From CAZOVB01 sp046541415 (GTDB lineage: Bacteria; Planctomycetota; Phycisphaerae; SM23-33), in contig JBKHDI010000006.1 of NCBI GenBank assembly GCA_046541415.1, forward strand, positions 38,570 to 102,569: a stretch of 64,000 nucleotides of DNA. Direction: 5' to 3'. Position numbers and translations under genes: made by a program. A model generated the notes under the pieces. It worked only from the letters and a program-made list of their open reading frames with translations, had not been told where the DNA came from and did no database searches. Every line of letters begins with the position of its first letter. Within the stretch, counting starts at the first letter, position 1. Positions 1 through 7,833 of the stretch are shown here, one piece after another.

Positions 1-2
1 TG

Positions 3-275
3 GCCGGGGCCGGCCGGGCTGCGCCGGATTACCGCCGCATCGCCGTGCCCGAGCAGCTGACTGCCGCGGCAGCCTGCTGGGCGCTGGAACTGGCCCTGGG
101 CAGCAAGCACCAGCGTTCGGAGCAGACGATGTACTCGCAGCTGCGCGACCATTTCGCGCGCCAGCGGCAGCAGGCAATCGCCCAGTGGCAGCTGACGTTC
201 AACACCAATCCCGACGCCGACGGCCAGGCCGACCTGACCGCCGGCGGGCGGGTCACCCGACCGATCCGCCTGTAA
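3..275 (+). CDS. Phage-module protein, 5'-truncated by window edge
   Basis: The reading frame is open from the left edge, so the start lies outside the window; a GTG at 45 is an in-frame possibility but the frame upstream has no stop. The visible part is rich in Ala, Gln and Arg and looks helical, ending with a polar Gly/Asp-rich tail. It is followed after 15 bases by the next gene of the same strand. By position, just before a tail-terminator-like gene, it could be a head-tail connector or neck protein. That is inference only; no family motif is recognised. Confidence 0.55.
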   Translation, partial: AGAGRAAPDYRRIAVPEQLTAAAACWALELALGSKHQRSEQTMYSQLRDHFARQRQQAIAQWQLTFNTNPDADGQADLTAGGRVTRPIRL

Positions 276-290
276 CCGAGAGGCCCAACC

Positions 291-767
291 GTGACAGACT
301 CGATTCTACCCGCGGTCCTCGACGCGATCCGGCAGGCGATGGACGACGAGCAGCCGCTGTTTGCCGCAGCGTTCCTGTCCCGTCGGAGCGACCCCCGGCT
401 GGACCAGGTCCTCCAGGGCTCCGGCCCGGTGGGGCTGATCCTCCAGGGACGGCTGGAGTCCCGCCCCGGACCGTTGCATACCCGGTGTCAACTGCTGCAC
501 TGCCAGCTGCTGATCGCCGTGCGCCGCGACGCGACCGACCTGGGGGTCGATGCGGCGATGAGCCGGCTGTTGCAGGTTCGCTCGGCAGCCATCCGTGCCA
601 TCGAGTCGGCCGATCTGCCGGGGGCCGGGCCGTGGCAGGCAGGCGGGCGATATGTCCCCGCCCTGCAGTGGACCGAGGCGGAGGAAGACCCCACGCCGGG
701 CGAGCCCTGGCTGGCCTGCCGGACCACGTTGCAGATCGCTTCCCGCATCGACCCGCCATCTTCCTGA
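291..767 (+). CDS. Putative phage tail terminator-like protein
   Basis: A 158-residue protein with an alternating helix/strand pattern: an N-terminal helix (residues 1-20), an aliphatic strand-rich middle (about 45-90) and a late strand ending in TTLQIASRI. Size, and its place between a neck-like gene and small tail-like genes, fit the tail-terminator position of long-tailed phages. No diagnostic motif is visible, so the role is inferred from gene order. The start ATG follows GAGAGGCCCAACC, which offers a weak ribosome binding site. Confidence 0.5.
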   Translation: MTDSILPAVLDAIRQAMDDEQPLFAAAFLSRRSDPRLDQVLQGSGPVGLILQGRLESRPGPLHTRCQLLHCQLLIAVRRDATDLGVDAAMSRLLQVRSAAIRAIESADLPGAGPWQAGGRYVPALQWTEAEEDPTPGEPWLACRTTLQIASRIDPPSS

Positions 768-775
768 GGCCCGCC

Positions 776-1165
776 ATGTCCTTCACGATTTACAACAACC
801 CCGCCTCGGCCAGCTTCGCCGGAAGAGGAATCCTTTCGCTCATCCGCGTGATCTGGTCGACCGAACGGCCCGAGATCCTCGATTCCGGGGACGACGACGA
901 ATTCTGCGCCGTGGCCCGTCACGGCCGGGCTGTCGTGCGCGGCAGAATGTACCTGCTCGATTCGGCCGAGGCCGCCTCGCTGTCCGACCTGCGAGGGCGG
1001 CTGGAGTTGACGATCTCCGACGTGGCCGGGGCGGCCGATCGCACCGTCCGCATCGATGACGTCAGCCTCTCCGGCTGCCGGCAGGAAGTGGCCGACCAGG
1101 ACCTGCCCGCCAACGTCTTCGACTTCCTCTCACCGTCCCTGCCCGAGATCCTGAACGTCCCGTGA
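776..1165 (+). CDS. Small phage-module structural protein
   Basis: A 129-residue protein beginning MSFTIYNNPASASF. The start chosen at 776 is only eight bases after the preceding stop, whereas the longer open frame upstream overlaps the previous gene and has the composition of a shadow. The product is acidic and strand-rich, with a short aromatic/aliphatic core (SLIRVIWS) and a VRIDDVSL strand. It belongs to a run of five small genes in the place where tail tube and tail chaperone genes usually sit. Function is not recognised. Confidence 0.5.
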   Translation: MSFTIYNNPASASFAGRGILSLIRVIWSTERPEILDSGDDDEFCAVARHGRAVVRGRMYLLDSAEAASLSDLRGRLELTISDVAGAADRTVRIDDVSLSGCRQEVADQDLPANVFDFLSPSLPEILNVP

Positions 1166-1175
1166 GGCTGATCCC

Positions 1176-1586
1176 ATGAGCATACCCACCTTTGCCGGCA
1201 TGCCCCTGTTCGACGAAGCCGCCGGCGACCGCCCCGCTTCGGCCGAAATACGAATCCAGACCCAGCACATGCCCGGTGTCGACGGTGAATTCGTGCTCCG
1301 CTGCGGTACGGGCGGACGCGACATCCAGGCGACAGGGCGCATCAGCGTCACCGGCGCCACAGCCATCGAGGCCCACCAGGCGTTGAAGGCGTCTCTGGGC
1401 GAGAAGCAGCAGGCCGTCAACGGCAGGACCGTTGCGAGCTATGTCGGCACAGACGGCGTCGAGTATCCCTGGTGCATGGTCCGCTCGTTGGAGATGACCG
1501 ACCCGGTCGAGATTTCCCGCCTCTCGGCCGACAGCGTCCTGGCCAGTTGCCGCTGCCGGGCGATGATCCGGCAACTCTCCCAATAG
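1176..1586 (+). CDS. Small phage-module protein of unknown function
   Basis: A 136-residue protein starting ten bases after the previous stop. It contains a strand-rich stretch (residues 22-60, AEIRIQT then ISVTG) and a helical segment (about 62-75) followed by a second strand-rich part ending CRAMIRQL. The pattern resembles small tail or baseplate proteins built on a beta barrel, but no specific family is recognised. It is transcribed with its neighbours with no room for a promoter. Confidence 0.5.
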   Translation: MSIPTFAGMPLFDEAAGDRPASAEIRIQTQHMPGVDGEFVLRCGTGGRDIQATGRISVTGATAIEAHQALKASLGEKQQAVNGRTVASYVGTDGVEYPWCMVRSLEMTDPVEISRLSADSVLASCRCRAMIRQLSQ

Positions 1587-1596
1587 GACGCGACCT

Positions 1597-2298
1597 ATGT
1601 ACCACACCGACGTGCTTGACAATGTGACGCTGGCACCGGCTGCAGGCGACCTGCAGCTCCGGGCCGACTGCCGCCGGGATGACATCGTCGTCCAGTGCTA
1701 CCTCGGCGGGCGGCTGACGGGCTGGCAGAGGCCCCGGGCCAACCGCGTCAGCTTCATCCTGCCGCCAGCCGAGGGCGTCGCCGTGGGCCTGCTGGCGGTC
1801 GACCGGGCCGAGGCGAGCATCGACTACTGGGCCCGGCTGGCAAGCGAGGCCGGGGCCCCGCCGGACCGCCTCCGCATCGCCCAGCCCGCCCTGATGCGCT
1901 TCGGGCCCGAGACCCGTTGGCAGGTGCTGCTGGACGGGCAGCTGCGCTACCAGGCCATCCTGCACCCCGGCGGCCTGGGCGCAGGCGGGCTGGGCAGGGC
2001 CTTTGGCGACGCCTTCGGGTTCGACCCGGCCTCTGCGCCGGGGCTGGGCCACCACTTCGGCCGGGGGGAGTTCGGCTTCGATTCCCGCCTGCTGACCTGG
2101 ACGAGCCGAGCATTGCCAGGCGGGTCGGTCTCCGTCGAGACGATCGTAATCGATCCGGCGGGAAACCGATTGGCCCAGGCCGGGACGCTCGTCGAGATCC
2201 AGACCTGGCCCGCCCCGACCGGCGAACTGGCCGTCGAGAGCTACGAAGCGACCACCGACACACTCCAACTGTCCTGGAAGACCAGGGAGGAATCCTGA
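1597..2298 (+). CDS. Phage-module structural protein, 233 aa
   Basis: The protein starts ten bases after the preceding stop. Residues 1-75 read as beta strands (LQLRADCRRDDIVVQCYL), residues 80-130 contain a conserved-looking QVLLDGQLRYQAIL strand pair, and a Gly-rich loop follows (about 128-165). The last 50 residues form another strand-rich region. The composition suggests a virion structural protein, possibly part of the tail tip or baseplate. The next gene begins one base after its stop codon, so translational coupling is likely. Confidence 0.5.
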   Translation: MYHTDVLDNVTLAPAAGDLQLRADCRRDDIVVQCYLGGRLTGWQRPRANRVSFILPPAEGVAVGLLAVDRAEASIDYWARLASEAGAPPDRLRIAQPALMRFGPETRWQVLLDGQLRYQAILHPGGLGAGGLGRAFGDAFGFDPASAPGLGHHFGRGEFGFDSRLLTWTSRALPGGSVSVETIVIDPAGNRLAQAGTLVEIQTWPAPTGELAVESYEATTDTLQLSWKTREES

Positions 2299-2299
2299 A

Positions 2300-2788
2300 A
2301 TGAGCGAACTGTCCCCCGCCGATGCAACACTCAACGCCTTGTCCGGAACCGTCGACCCCGAGACCGCATTGGCCTTCCCGGCCATCGGGGAGAGCCCATA
2401 CTACACCAGCTTCTATCGGCTGATCGAACAGATCAACCGCCTGCTGGCCCCGATCAACGCCTTGCGCGTCTACAAGGACGGGGCCATGACCTTCGGCGTC
2501 CGGGGCGGGACGCTCAGCGACGGCGACAGCCTGGTCGAATACGCCGGAGCCCAGTCGCAAGTCCTCTCGGACGACGCCGTCAATTCCGTCTACCTGACCG
2601 TCAACGCCGGCGTGGCGACCCTGGGCGTATCCTCCAGCGGCTGGCCGACGCCGTCGACCACGCCCCACTGGCCCCTGGCGATCATCCGGACCGGCAGCGA
2701 GTCTGCCGCGGGCCTCTCCGGCAGCTACGAGCACGTCGACCTGCTCGATTGCCGTGCGATCTACCTGTCCAACAGCCCACGGAGCTGA
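2300..2788 (+). CDS. Phage-module structural protein, 162 aa
   Basis: The ATG has a strong GGAGG eight bases upstream that lies inside the end of the preceding gene. Residues 1-60 are helical, with a tyrosine-rich core and IEQINRLLAPINALRVY; residues 65-130 are strand-rich with many Gly, Ser and Asp (GGTLSDGDS). Helix followed by a beta domain is common in fibre or baseplate-attached proteins. No enzyme motif is present. It abuts the FN3-like gene on the same strand. Confidence 0.5.
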   Translation: MSELSPADATLNALSGTVDPETALAFPAIGESPYYTSFYRLIEQINRLLAPINALRVYKDGAMTFGVRGGTLSDGDSLVEYAGAQSQVLSDDAVNSVYLTVNAGVATLGVSSSGWPTPSTTPHWPLAIIRTGSESAAGLSGSYEHVDLLDCRAIYLSNSPRS

Positions 2789-2789
2789 G

Positions 2790-3377
2790 ATGCCACTGAC
2801 CGGATACCGAATCTACCGCGGCCGCGGCGGGCTGCAGAACGTCGACTTCACCACCCCGGTGGCCACGTCTGGCCAGCAGGCGGTCGAACTGGTCGGCCTG
2901 GACCACCCGCCCGGGTCGAGCTGGACCTACGTGGTCCGTCCGGTGGTCGACGATCTGGAACGACCCTCTGCCGACTGTCGCCTGCAACTGGCCTTCGACC
3001 AGGACGGACAGCTCATGCCGCCGTCGGCCCCCCGCCCGCGGCTGTTGACGGCAACGCCGGGCCCCGGGAGCATCCGGCTGATCTGCGCAGCGGGACGGCT
3101 GACCGACCGCCGCCAGAGGCAGACCGAGCAGATTCTGGCGTATGTCGAGGCTTCGGCCGATTTCCAGGCCGCCGCCCCGGCGGCAAGGCTCGACCTGCCG
3201 GGCGATGGGCTGCTGAGAGCAGAGATCCAGGTCCAGCCGGGCACGTGGCATGTCGCCCTGCGGGCCCGGGACGCCGACGGCGAGCTATCGGAACCCTCCC
3301 GCCCGGTCCGCGTGCTGGTCGGCAGCGAGCAAACGCAAGTCCATGATCCTCTGATCGACAAGGTGGCCCTGCCATGA
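2790..3377 (+). CDS. Fibronectin type III-like phage-module protein
   Basis: A 195-residue protein with two FN3-like parts. The first (about 1-75) carries YRIYRGRGG and TYVVRPVVDD, the second (about 85-190) ends in WHVALRARDADGELSEPS, a typical last-strand FN3 pattern. FN3 modules are common in surface-exposed parts of phage tails. I chose the start at 2790, directly after the previous stop, over the upstream in-frame start that lies inside the preceding gene. Its end overlaps the start of the next gene by four bases (ATGA), which suggests coupled translation. Confidence 0.55.
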   Translation: MPLTGYRIYRGRGGLQNVDFTTPVATSGQQAVELVGLDHPPGSSWTYVVRPVVDDLERPSADCRLQLAFDQDGQLMPPSAPRPRLLTATPGPGSIRLICAAGRLTDRRQRQTEQILAYVEASADFQAAAPAARLDLPGDGLLRAEIQVQPGTWHVALRARDADGELSEPSRPVRVLVGSEQTQVHDPLIDKVALP

Positions 3378-5512
3378 TTCTCCTGATGACCGACGTGACC
3401 GGCGACCAGTCGCCGCGTACCGACCGGCCGATGTTCCTGGTCTGGCGGGCGGCAGTGCAGAACCGCCCCGACTGGCCCGGTTACGGCTCGCTGGAAGCCG
3501 AACCCGATTGGGCCGTCGAGCAGATTCGCTGGGCCAGCGGCGGGCAGGTCTCTTCGATGCGACTGCGGCGGATCCTCGGCCTCGGCCCGGGACGGACGAG
3601 CCAATCCCGCCCGGAACGCTGCGAGCCGTCGTTCGGCGATCGCTTCGTCCTTCGCGACGAGGACGGCCAGGAATGGTTCCGCGGCGTGGCCAGCCGGGTC
3701 GATGTCGAGGTCTCGGCCGACCCGGACCGCCAGGAGCTTATCGTGGAGCTCGACGGGCCCGAACGGCTGCTGGACCAGTCGGTCATCAGCGGCCAGTGGC
3801 ACCGGACGATCCAGGCCGAGCAGGCCGAGATCGATCACGTGATGACCCAGGCCGGGCGGATCGAATCGGCCATCTTCCGCAGCGACCTGCCTGTGGTATT
3901 CAACCAGGGCGGTCGGCCCAACGCGTCCGAGCAGCTCTGGCGCCTGGCGGCCGAGGCAGAGACTCCCGGCTGCTGCGTGTTCGAGTATCCGGACCGGCCC
4001 GCCTCGGCGCAGTTGCCGGCCACCTGGTGGACCGCCGGTCGCGCGCTGCGGAGCTGTGTCGAGATCATCGACGGCTACCGGGTGATCAGCCCGGAGACCG
4101 ACTGGCTGTCGATCGAATCGGCGTTGGACGCAGCCGTGCTGGACGAATTGGACCTCGAGTCGATGACGCTGCTGGAGGCGATTGCGGCGATCTGCGAGCA
4201 GGCCGACTTCGCCTTCGCCATCGAACCCTGGGCCTCTGACGGGCAGGGCAGACACCGGCTGGTGGCTTGCTCCCGGCAGTACGGGTCGCTGCCCGTGATG
4301 CCCCTTCTGGCCGACGGTCCGGTCGACGCAGCATCGCCGGCCGGGCGGGCCGCGGAGATCCGGCGCATCCATGTCAGCCGCAGCGCAAGCCAGGTGCGGA
4401 ACCATGTCGAGGTCATTGGGGATCTGCACCGTGTCGAGGCAGCGCTGGAGTTCTGGCCCGATCCGTCCCAGCGGACCCTGCACCCGGCGTGGGATCTGAA
4501 CGACCCGAAGCTCTCGAACTACAGTTCGTGGACCTACGAGACGATCTTCCCGGGCAACTTCAGCACCAGCCAGTGGGAGACGTTCGTTTCCCGCTACCAC
4601 AAAGACGGCGCCCTCTGGCCAGCCTACCGCCACGCCCTGCGATCGTTCTGCTGGAACGAAGACGGGGCGCTTACCGGCTCGCTGGGCCTGCCGACCGGGC
4701 AGGCCGAGCAGGTTGCCGACGTGCTTGCCGGACCCGATGGCCAGCACGTCGTGCGGCCTCGTCCGATGGGCCCGCGGCTTGCCTATGGCCTGGAGGGGAT
4801 CGAGCTTTCGAGCCTCCCCGCCCAGATCGAGCTGTTCATCGTCGGCTGTCCGGAAGCGACGGTTTCCGTGCCGGCGAAGATCTGGACCAACCGGTGCGGC
4901 TTTACGCTGGACGTCGAGGCGTTCTTCGAGATCGGCCCGGACGGCAACGTCCGCCAGTGGCAGCCTTTTGCCTCCCTGCCCGACCAGCCATATACCGTCA
5001 ACGGCAGCGAGATGTCTGAGCAGATCCGCTCGGCCGCCTACCTCAACCTGCTGCACAACAGCCTGGACCAATCCGGCGATCTGCAGATCGGCCTGCGATT
5101 CAGCGGGACCCTGGCGGCCGACACGGCCGTCGGCGGCACGGCAACGCGTCGTGACGAACATCCCTGGCCCTTCCCGGCCCAGCGAGTCCTGCGCAAGCCA
5201 TTGCGTTTCGCTCGCCTCTGGCCGCGGCTGGCCGATGCGGACTACGAACCGGCGATGGCGGTCGATCAGACGGCCGAGGCCGAGACGATGGCCCGGCAGT
5301 TTCGGCAGCGCGGCGAGAGCCTGCTGGGCCGCTGCCGGATCGACCTGCGCCGCCTGACGCGCGCTTACAGGCCGGGCCAGACCATTGCCCAGACCGACGG
5401 GCGCATCGTCCGGACCAGCCCGGATGACCCGCAGGGCCGGCCGCTGCGAATCATCGCGGTCCGCTGGGACCTGCGCGAAGAGACCTTCCAGACCTCCCTG
5501 GAGCTTGCGTGA
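3374..5512 (+). CDS. Large tail hub/baseplate-like protein, 712 aa
   Basis: This is the largest gene of the module. Residues 60-140 follow the pattern of tail hub proteins: a polar region, then GDRFVLRDEDGQEWFRGVASRV leading into strands ending in DGPERLLDQSV (shown here in parts only), similar in layout to the GDxVxIxDxxGxxxFxGxV segment of gpD/gp27-type hubs. The remainder is a mix of beta domains with no catalytic motif that I recognise. Overlap with the FN3-like gene and a one-base gap to the next gene support a single operon. The hub assignment is inference from layout and position. Confidence 0.5.
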   Translation: MILLMTDVTGDQSPRTDRPMFLVWRAAVQNRPDWPGYGSLEAEPDWAVEQIRWASGGQVSSMRLRRILGLGPGRTSQSRPERCEPSFGDRFVLRDEDGQEWFRGVASRVDVEVSADPDRQELIVELDGPERLLDQSVISGQWHRTIQAEQAEIDHVMTQAGRIESAIFRSDLPVVFNQGGRPNASEQLWRLAAEAETPGCCVFEYPDRPASAQLPATWWTAGRALRSCVEIIDGYRVISPETDWLSIESALDAAVLDELDLESMTLLEAIAAICEQADFAFAIEPWASDGQGRHRLVACSRQYGSLPVMPLLADGPVDAASPAGRAAEIRRIHVSRSASQVRNHVEVIGDLHRVEAALEFWPDPSQRTLHPAWDLNDPKLSNYSSWTYETIFPGNFSTSQWETFVSRYHKDGALWPAYRHALRSFCWNEDGALTGSLGLPTGQAEQVADVLAGPDGQHVVRPRPMGPRLAYGLEGIELSSLPAQIELFIVGCPEATVSVPAKIWTNRCGFTLDVEAFFEIGPDGNVRQWQPFASLPDQPYTVNGSEMSEQIRSAAYLNLLHNSLDQSGDLQIGLRFSGTLAADTAVGGTATRRDEHPWPFPAQRVLRKPLRFARLWPRLADADYEPAMAVDQTAEAETMARQFRQRGESLLGRCRIDLRRLTRAYRPGQTIAQTDGRIVRTSPDDPQGRPLRIIAVRWDLREETFQTSLELA

Positions 5513-5513
5513 T

Positions 5514-6422
5514 ATGGGTACCGAAGAGAGACTCCGACAACTGCAGCATCGACAGGAGAACCTGCTGGCCCAGGCCGCCCCTGCCGGCAGGGCCTGGCCG
5601 GAGACCCGACCCGACGGTCGCTGCCTGCCGCTGGGTATGGGCGTGGCCCGGATCACCTCGGTCGACGACGCCTCCGCCCTGTACACCATCACCCAGCAGC
5701 TCTGGGACCAGTACGGTTTCGACGACGCCGAACAGGTCGGCCTGGTCGAGAAGACCGCCCGGGACTACCGGCTCCGCACCACAGGCCAGATCGACCAGAT
5801 CGTGACCTACTGGATGCTGCCCAATCGACGCGGCGGCATGGATGTCTGGATCGACGTATCCCGAGAGATCCTGCTGGAACTGATCGACTCGGACGAGCAG
5901 ACGTTCGGGCAGATCGAATCGCTGCGGCTGGACGGCGAGAACGGGCTGCGGGTCTGGGCCAACCAGTCGGCCCCGGGCTGCATCGAGGCGCAGATCAACC
6001 TGCCTGACGGGGTCAACAACGCTGTCGGCGGCGGGGATCTGCTGGTCTGGATCGAAGATCAGGCCCGGCCGGGAGGCGGCTTCTGGTCGACTGTGGCCTT
6101 TGAGTCGGTCCCCTCGGCCGGGGTGCCGCTGACGTACTACATCGGCCCCGAGGGTCCCGGCTTCGCCCAGCCGCACATCATGAACCTCTCGGTCGGCGGC
6201 TCGCAACTGGCGGGGGTTTCCAGCCTGTCGCTGGACGTGGCCGAACCGCTGGAGATTGCTTTCTGGCAAGTCGGAGACGACCCGGAGAAGGCCGTCGACG
6301 TTGTCATCTCACATAAAGCCCCGTTTGCGTCTGCTCAGTCGGTGACCGTCCGCGACGCAGCCGGGACCGGGACAGTAACCCTGGAGTTCGACCAGTTCGG
6401 ACACTTCACCGGAACGAGTTGA
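5514..6422 (+). CDS. Phage-module protein, tail fibre or baseplate-like, 302 aa
   Basis: The ATG at 5514 sits just after the previous stop. A longer in-frame extension back to 5385 lies inside the neighbour and has shadow composition. The N-terminus (1-60) is helical and Gln-rich; residues 110-160 are strand-rich (GGMDVWIDVSREI); the C-terminal 150 residues form a beta-rich region ending in VTLEFDQFGHF. This helix-then-beta layout suits a fibre or baseplate component preceding the lysis genes. No family is recognised. Confidence 0.5.
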   Translation: MGTEERLRQLQHRQENLLAQAAPAGRAWPETRPDGRCLPLGMGVARITSVDDASALYTITQQLWDQYGFDDAEQVGLVEKTARDYRLRTTGQIDQIVTYWMLPNRRGGMDVWIDVSREILLELIDSDEQTFGQIESLRLDGENGLRVWANQSAPGCIEAQINLPDGVNNAVGGGDLLVWIEDQARPGGGFWSTVAFESVPSAGVPLTYYIGPEGPGFAQPHIMNLSVGGSQLAGVSSLSLDVAEPLEIAFWQVGDDPEKAVDVVISHKAPFASAQSVTVRDAAGTGTVTLEFDQFGHFTGTS

Positions 6423-6425
6423 CCA

Positions 6426-6710
6426 ATGGCCCCTACCTGCAGCGACGACAATCTGCCACGCCTCTGCGCCGAGAAGTTCGAGCTGATCGCCGAACGTCTC
6501 AGCCACATCCAGGCCGACACCTCGGCCGCCCTGACCCACGTCCGACAGATCTCGGGCCAGCTGACCGACCTGCAGCGCAAGCAGATCGACCTGGACCGCC
6601 GTGCCTGCCTGCTGGAACAGACCGACAGCATCGAGGCCTCGTGGCGCAGGCGCCTGTGGCAGGTCTTTGTCGGGGCGGCCCTGGTGGCCCTGGGCGCCCT
6701 GCTCCGCTGA
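6426..6710 (+). CDS. XhlA-like holin/haemolysin-type membrane protein
   Basis: A 94-residue protein with an N-terminal amphipathic coiled-coil-like helix (about residues 12-65, KFELIAERLSHIQADTSAAL) and one C-terminal transmembrane segment (about 75-93, LWQVFVGAALVALGALL). This is the layout of the XhlA/holin-accessory family of phage lysis proteins. It follows the last tail gene after three bases and precedes the spanin-like gene. The transmembrane segment is directly visible; the lysis role is inferred from layout and position. Confidence 0.6.
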   Translation: MAPTCSDDNLPRLCAEKFELIAERLSHIQADTSAALTHVRQISGQLTDLQRKQIDLDRRACLLEQTDSIEASWRRRLWQVFVGAALVALGALLR

Positions 6711-6749
6711 TCCGTTCCCCGACCGCACCGTCTTGATTTAGGAGAATCC

Positions 6750-7241
6750 ATGGACATTCTGCATCGTCTGACAAACTGGCTGGACCACAACCGCTGGACA
6801 TTCATCTCGATCCTGCTGGCCGCGGCGGCCGTAGCGGCCCTGGTCGGCTGCCAGCCGCAAACCGCAGGCCTGCTGGACGATCGACCCGCAGACCCGGAGC
6901 AGTTCGAGACTCAGGTCCTCGCCGGCCGCCGGCAACTCCAGGACGAAGAAGGCCAGCTTCAGGCCGCCCTGGCCCGTCACAACGCGAAGGTCGAGCAGTT
7001 CGTCGCCCGCGTCGAGATCGGCCGGGCCGACCTGCAGCGGCAGCTGGAAGTGCGCGGGGAGATCCTGAACCTCCTTGGTGCGGCGGCCACCGACGCGATT
7101 GCCGGGGCCTTTGATCCCCGGGCGTTCGTCATTCCCGCCCTGGGTCTGCTGGGAGCGGCCTTCGGTGTGGGCAAATCGCTGGACAACCGCCGCAAGGACC
7201 AGGTCATCCGCCGGCTGAAAGCCGATGGACAGCCCGCCTGA
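6750..7241 (+). CDS. Lysis lipoprotein with unimolecular-spanin layout
   Basis: A 163-residue protein with an N-terminal hydrophobic segment (residues 17-33) ending in a lipobox-like LVGC with Cys34. A helical, Gln/Arg-rich middle follows (about 50-115), then a C-terminal hydrophobic segment (about 127-147, VIPALGLLGAAFGVG) and a Lys/Arg-rich tail. Lipid anchor plus C-terminal inner-membrane span is the plan of u-spanins such as T1 gp11, which join outer and inner membranes at lysis. The family link is inference from topology. SD TTTAGGAGAATCC precedes the ATG. It is the last gene of the module. Confidence 0.55.
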   Translation: MDILHRLTNWLDHNRWTFISILLAAAAVAALVGCQPQTAGLLDDRPADPEQFETQVLAGRRQLQDEEGQLQAALARHNAKVEQFVARVEIGRADLQRQLEVRGEILNLLGAAATDAIAGAFDPRAFVIPALGLLGAAFGVGKSLDNRRKDQVIRRLKADGQPA

Positions 7242-7261
7242 GAACCCATCATTTCACCCCT

Positions 7262-7297
7262 GCCCCCGTCGCCTGCCCAGGCGGCGGGGGTTTTTTC
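7262..7297. terminator. Bidirectional-position terminator closing the phage-like module
   Basis: GC-rich inverted repeat: CCCCCG-TCGCC on the left pairs with GGCGG-CGGGGG on the right, followed by six T on the plus strand. It lies between the convergent spanin-like gene and the PilZ gene. The T-tract is on the plus side, so it mainly ends the phage-like operon. Confidence 0.8.
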
Positions 7298-7308
7298 ATG
7301 CGCTGGTC

Positions 7309-7698
7309 TCAGGCCTCCGAGGTCTTGGCCTGGCCGGCCAGCCAGGTCTGAAACTCGTGCTCTACGCGGTCGGCGTCGCCGAGGTTGTTGCTGAGGATGG
7401 CCTTGAGTTCGTTGAACGAGTCGACGTCCATCTGGTCGAAGCGGATTCCCACGCCGCGCTGGTCGTTGCGGACGACCGTCCCCTGGCAGCGAACGCTGAC
7501 CGGCACGCCGGACTGGGCCAGGCTAAAGCGCAGGGCCACCTCTTGACCCTTGCGGGGCGAAGCGCCCGTGCTGACCAGCGCCCCGCGCAGGGACAGGTCT
7601 ATCAGGTCGGATTCGAAGAGCTCCTGCTGAAATTCCAGCGTGGCATCGACATCGTATTTCACGCGTGAGAAATGGCGTCGTTCCTGGTCGGGCTGCAT
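7309..7698 (-). CDS. PilZ-domain protein
   Basis: A 129-residue single-domain PilZ protein. The c-di-GMP-binding signature is visible: RRHFSR near residue 7 (RxxxR) and DLSLRG near residue 33 (D/NxSxxG). Single PilZ domains act as c-di-GMP receptors in the cytoplasm and usually control motility, exopolysaccharide or surface behaviour. It is convergent with the phage-like operon and divergent from the ebo-like genes, so it seems to be its own unit. The partner it controls cannot be read from this window. Confidence 0.85.
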   Translation of the reverse strand: MQPDQERRHFSRVKYDVDATLEFQQELFESDLIDLSLRGALVSTGASPRKGQEVALRFSLAQSGVPVSVRCQGTVVRNDQRGVGIRFDQMDVDSFNELKAILSNNLGDADRVEHEFQTWLAGQAKTSEA

Positions 7699-7833
7699 GT
7701 TTCAGATTCTCCCGGTGGTGGCGGTGTACAATCGCATCCACCTGCTTATCGGATGCCGCAACGGCCGGATGCAGCCGGAGTCGGCAAATCCTGCGTGTCA
7801 AAACCGCCTCACCAAGGGTATGCTGGTACGACC

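Noticed and set aside
2927..5692. A 921-residue open frame on the minus strand
   Set aside because: It is antisense to the hub-like gene and its neighbours; composition is typical of GC-rich shadow frames, and the plus-strand genes have coherent starts and spacing.
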